From the NCBI RefSeq assembly GCF_013167895.1, contig NZ_BLWC01000001.1, forward strand, positions 1,426,001 to 1,490,000: a stretch of DNA of 64,000 bases. The letters run 5' to 3'. This DNA is from Streptomyces fulvorobeus. Its GTDB lineage: Bacteria > Actinomycetota > Actinomycetes > Streptomycetales > Streptomycetaceae. The notes beneath the pieces are model-generated. The model searched no databases. It saw only the letters and a program-made list of their open reading frames with translations, and had not been told where the DNA came from. Below are positions 62,487-64,000 of the stretch, one piece after another. A program made the position numbers and the translations under genes. Within the stretch, counting starts at the first letter, position 1. The number at the start of each line of letters is the position of its first letter.

Positions 62487-64000
62487 ATGGCACGAATTGC
62501 GGTGATCGGCGCCGGGACGGGCGCGATGGCGGCGGCGGCCCGGCTCGCCGTGGCAGGCCACCGGGTGACGGTGTACGAGCGGTCCGCGACGTACGGCGGC
62601 TCGGTCGGCCGGTTCACCCGGGACGGCTTCGCGTTCGACACCGGGCCGCCCCTGCTGCACCTGCCCGCCGTCTACCGCGATCTGTTCCTGAAGACCGGCA
62701 AGGAGTCCTTGGAGCAGTGCGTCACGCTGACCCAGGTGGACCCGGCGAGCCGCCACGTCTTCCCGGACGGCACCACGGTGTCCCTGCCGAACGCTTCCCG
62801 GGCCGGTGTGGTCGCCGCTCTGGACGAGGCGCTCGGGGCGGGCGCGGGCGGCCGGTGGGGCGCGTTCCTGGACCGGGCGGGGGACGCCTGGGACCGCTCG
62901 CGGCGCCCCCTGCTGGAGGAACCGCTGCGTGCCGACTGGCGGGTCCTCGGCCGCGACCCCTACCCCGCCGTCCGGCGGCGCAGGCTGCTGCGCCCGGCCA
63001 GGCAGGCGGGGACGGTCGCGGAGATCGGAGCCCTGGAGCTGGCGGACCCCCGCCTGGCCGCCCTGCTGGACGGGTACGCCCTGGCCTACGGGCTGGACCC
63101 GCTGACCGCTCCGGCCGGCGCCGCCCTCGTGCCGTACATGCAGGAGACCTTCGGCAGTTGGTACGTCAGCGGGGGCATGCGGGCGCTGGCCGACGCGCTG
63201 TACGAGCGGTGCCTGGCCCGGCGGGTGGCCTTCGTCTTCGGGGCCGAGGTCGTCGGGATCGCCGGGAGGGACGGCCGGGCCGCGGGCGTCGAGCTGGCGG
63301 ACGGGGGCAGCGCCGAGGCGGATCACGTGGTGCTGGCCGCGCGGCCGCGCCCGGAGCTGGTTCCGGGTCAGGAGTTGTGGCGGGAGGGGGATCTGACGGC
63401 GCTGCCGCGTCCGGGGGGCGGCGTGGTGCCGGGCCGGTTCGTGGTCCTGCTGTCGTTGCGCGGCGCCCGGGAGCCGGGCGCGGCGCACCGGACGGTGGTG
63501 CACGGCGCGGGGGCGGCGGAGCGGGATGCCGTGTTCGGGGGCCGGATCGCCGAACGGCCGACCGTGACGGTGATACGGCCCGACGATCCCTCGACCCGCC
63601 CGGACGAGGCGCACGAGGCGGTGACCCTGATGGCGACGGTGGCCCCGCACGGCCCGGTCGACTGGACGGACGCGCGGCTGCGCGAGCGGTTCGCGGACAC
63701 GGTGATCGGTGCGGCCCGCGCCGCCGTGCCGGACCTGCGCGAGCGGGTGATCCACGCGGAGGTGCGCACGCCGGCGGAGACCGAGGCGGAGACCGGTGCC
63801 GAGGGCGGCTCCGTGCCGCCGCCCGCGCTGGCCGGGGCCGGCGGCGCCTGGCTGCACCCCGGCAACCGCACGCGCCTGCCGGGTCTGTACCTGGCGGGCG
63901 GCTGGTCGCATCCCGGCGGCGGACTGGCGCACGCGGGGATGTCGGGGGCGCTGGTGGCGGGACTCATCGTGGAGGGGGACGGGTTCCGCGGCTCCCGGTG
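62487..64000 (+). CDS. FAD-dependent oxidoreductase (CrtI-like), partial at C-terminus
   Basis: 504 codons are visible and the frame is still open at the window end. The N-terminal dinucleotide-binding fold reads IAVIGAGTGAMAAAARLAVA with VTVYERSATYGG. RFTRDGFAFDTGPPLLHLPA is typical of phytoene-desaturase-like enzymes. Near the end, GLYLAGGWSHPGGGLAHAGM is the C-terminal FAD-binding motif of the CrtI/amine oxidase group. It therefore lacks only a few residues. Substrate is unknown; no carotenoid gene is adjacent. ATG start at 62487. Confidence 0.88.
   Translation, partial: MARIAVIGAGTGAMAAAARLAVAGHRVTVYERSATYGGSVGRFTRDGFAFDTGPPLLHLPAVYRDLFLKTGKESLEQCVTLTQVDPASRHVFPDGTTVSLPNASRAGVVAALDEALGAGAGGRWGAFLDRAGDAWDRSRRPLLEEPLRADWRVLGRDPYPAVRRRRLLRPARQAGTVAEIGALELADPRLAALLDGYALAYGLDPLTAPAGAALVPYMQETFGSWYVSGGMRALADALYERCLARRVAFVFGAEVVGIAGRDGRAAGVELADGGSAEADHVVLAARPRPELVPGQELWREGDLTALPRPGGGVVPGRFVVLLSLRGAREPGAAHRTVVHGAGAAERDAVFGGRIAERPTVTVIRPDDPSTRPDEAHEAVTLMATVAPHGPVDWTDARLRERFADTVIGAARAAVPDLRERVIHAEVRTPAETEAETGAEGGSVPPPALAGAGGAWLHPGNRTRLPGLYLAGGWSHPGGGLAHAGMSGALVAGLIVEGDGFRGSR

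Overview
The window is very GC-rich DNA from an actinobacterium, almost certainly a Streptomyces. GTG starts are frequent, third codon positions are nearly always G or C, genes are packed with 1- and 4-base overlaps, and the gene order (histidine cluster, dnaE, ileS, then the division and cell-wall cluster with ftsZ, sepF and divIVA) is the conserved core arrangement I know from Streptomyces coelicolor.

Layout. 1-4680 (minus strand): histidine operon hisD-hisC-hisB-small membrane protein-hisH-priA, running into a RidA-family gene cut by the window edge. 4827-8982 (plus): a membrane-anchored repeat protein, a helical-repeat-like protein, a Lon N-domain protein and a YbaK-type deacylase. 9148-13194 (minus): a membrane protein, an ABC-2 exporter pair and a NYN-domain protein. 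13451-17264: a 60-aa conserved protein converging on dnaE across a strong hairpin. 17422-23463 (plus): DUF2252 protein, membrane protein, DsbA-like thioredoxin, Tat-exported PhoD phosphatase and a secreted pappalysin-type metalloprotease. 23524-28203: dienelactone hydrolase, MscS channel, acetyltransferase, rluD, lspA and a DksA/TraR protein with a histone-like tail. 28485-31892: a T-box leader and ileS. 32098-50213 (minus): the division and wall cluster, transcribed rsmH-ftsL-ftsI-murE-murF-mraY-murD-ftsW-murG-ftsQ-ftsZ-pgeF-yggS-sepF-yggT-divIVA. It makes lipid-linked peptidoglycan precursor (MurE, MurF, MraY, MurD, MurG), polymerises and crosslinks it at septa (FtsW, FtsI), and places and builds the division ring and the growing tip (FtsZ, FtsQ, FtsL, SepF, DivIVA). 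50613-56234 (plus): a beta-carbonic anhydrase, then a MoxR-DUF58-transglutaminase operon. 56399-58497 (minus): DUF3040 protein, methyltransferase and HEPN-like protein. 58600-62043 (plus): a degenerate ABC ATPase, a YhgE/Pip membrane protein and a TetR regulator, preceded by a palindromic operator. 62487 to the end: an FAD-dependent oxidoreductase cut by the window edge.

Regulatory elements that can be read directly are a translational T-box ahead of ileS with mutually exclusive pairings around the ribosome binding site, operator-like inverted repeats upstream of hisD, ftsZ, the carbonic anhydrase and the YhgE operon, and several long perfect stem-loops at gene ends.

A caution on data quality: five normally intact genes (an ABC permease, murG twice, ftsW, a DUF58 protein and a transglutaminase) are broken by apparent single-base losses, mostly in or beside runs of G or C. 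The pattern looks like sequencing or assembly error. I give these genes their restored extents. I found no tRNA, rRNA, CRISPR array, insertion sequence, prophage or biosynthetic gene cluster.
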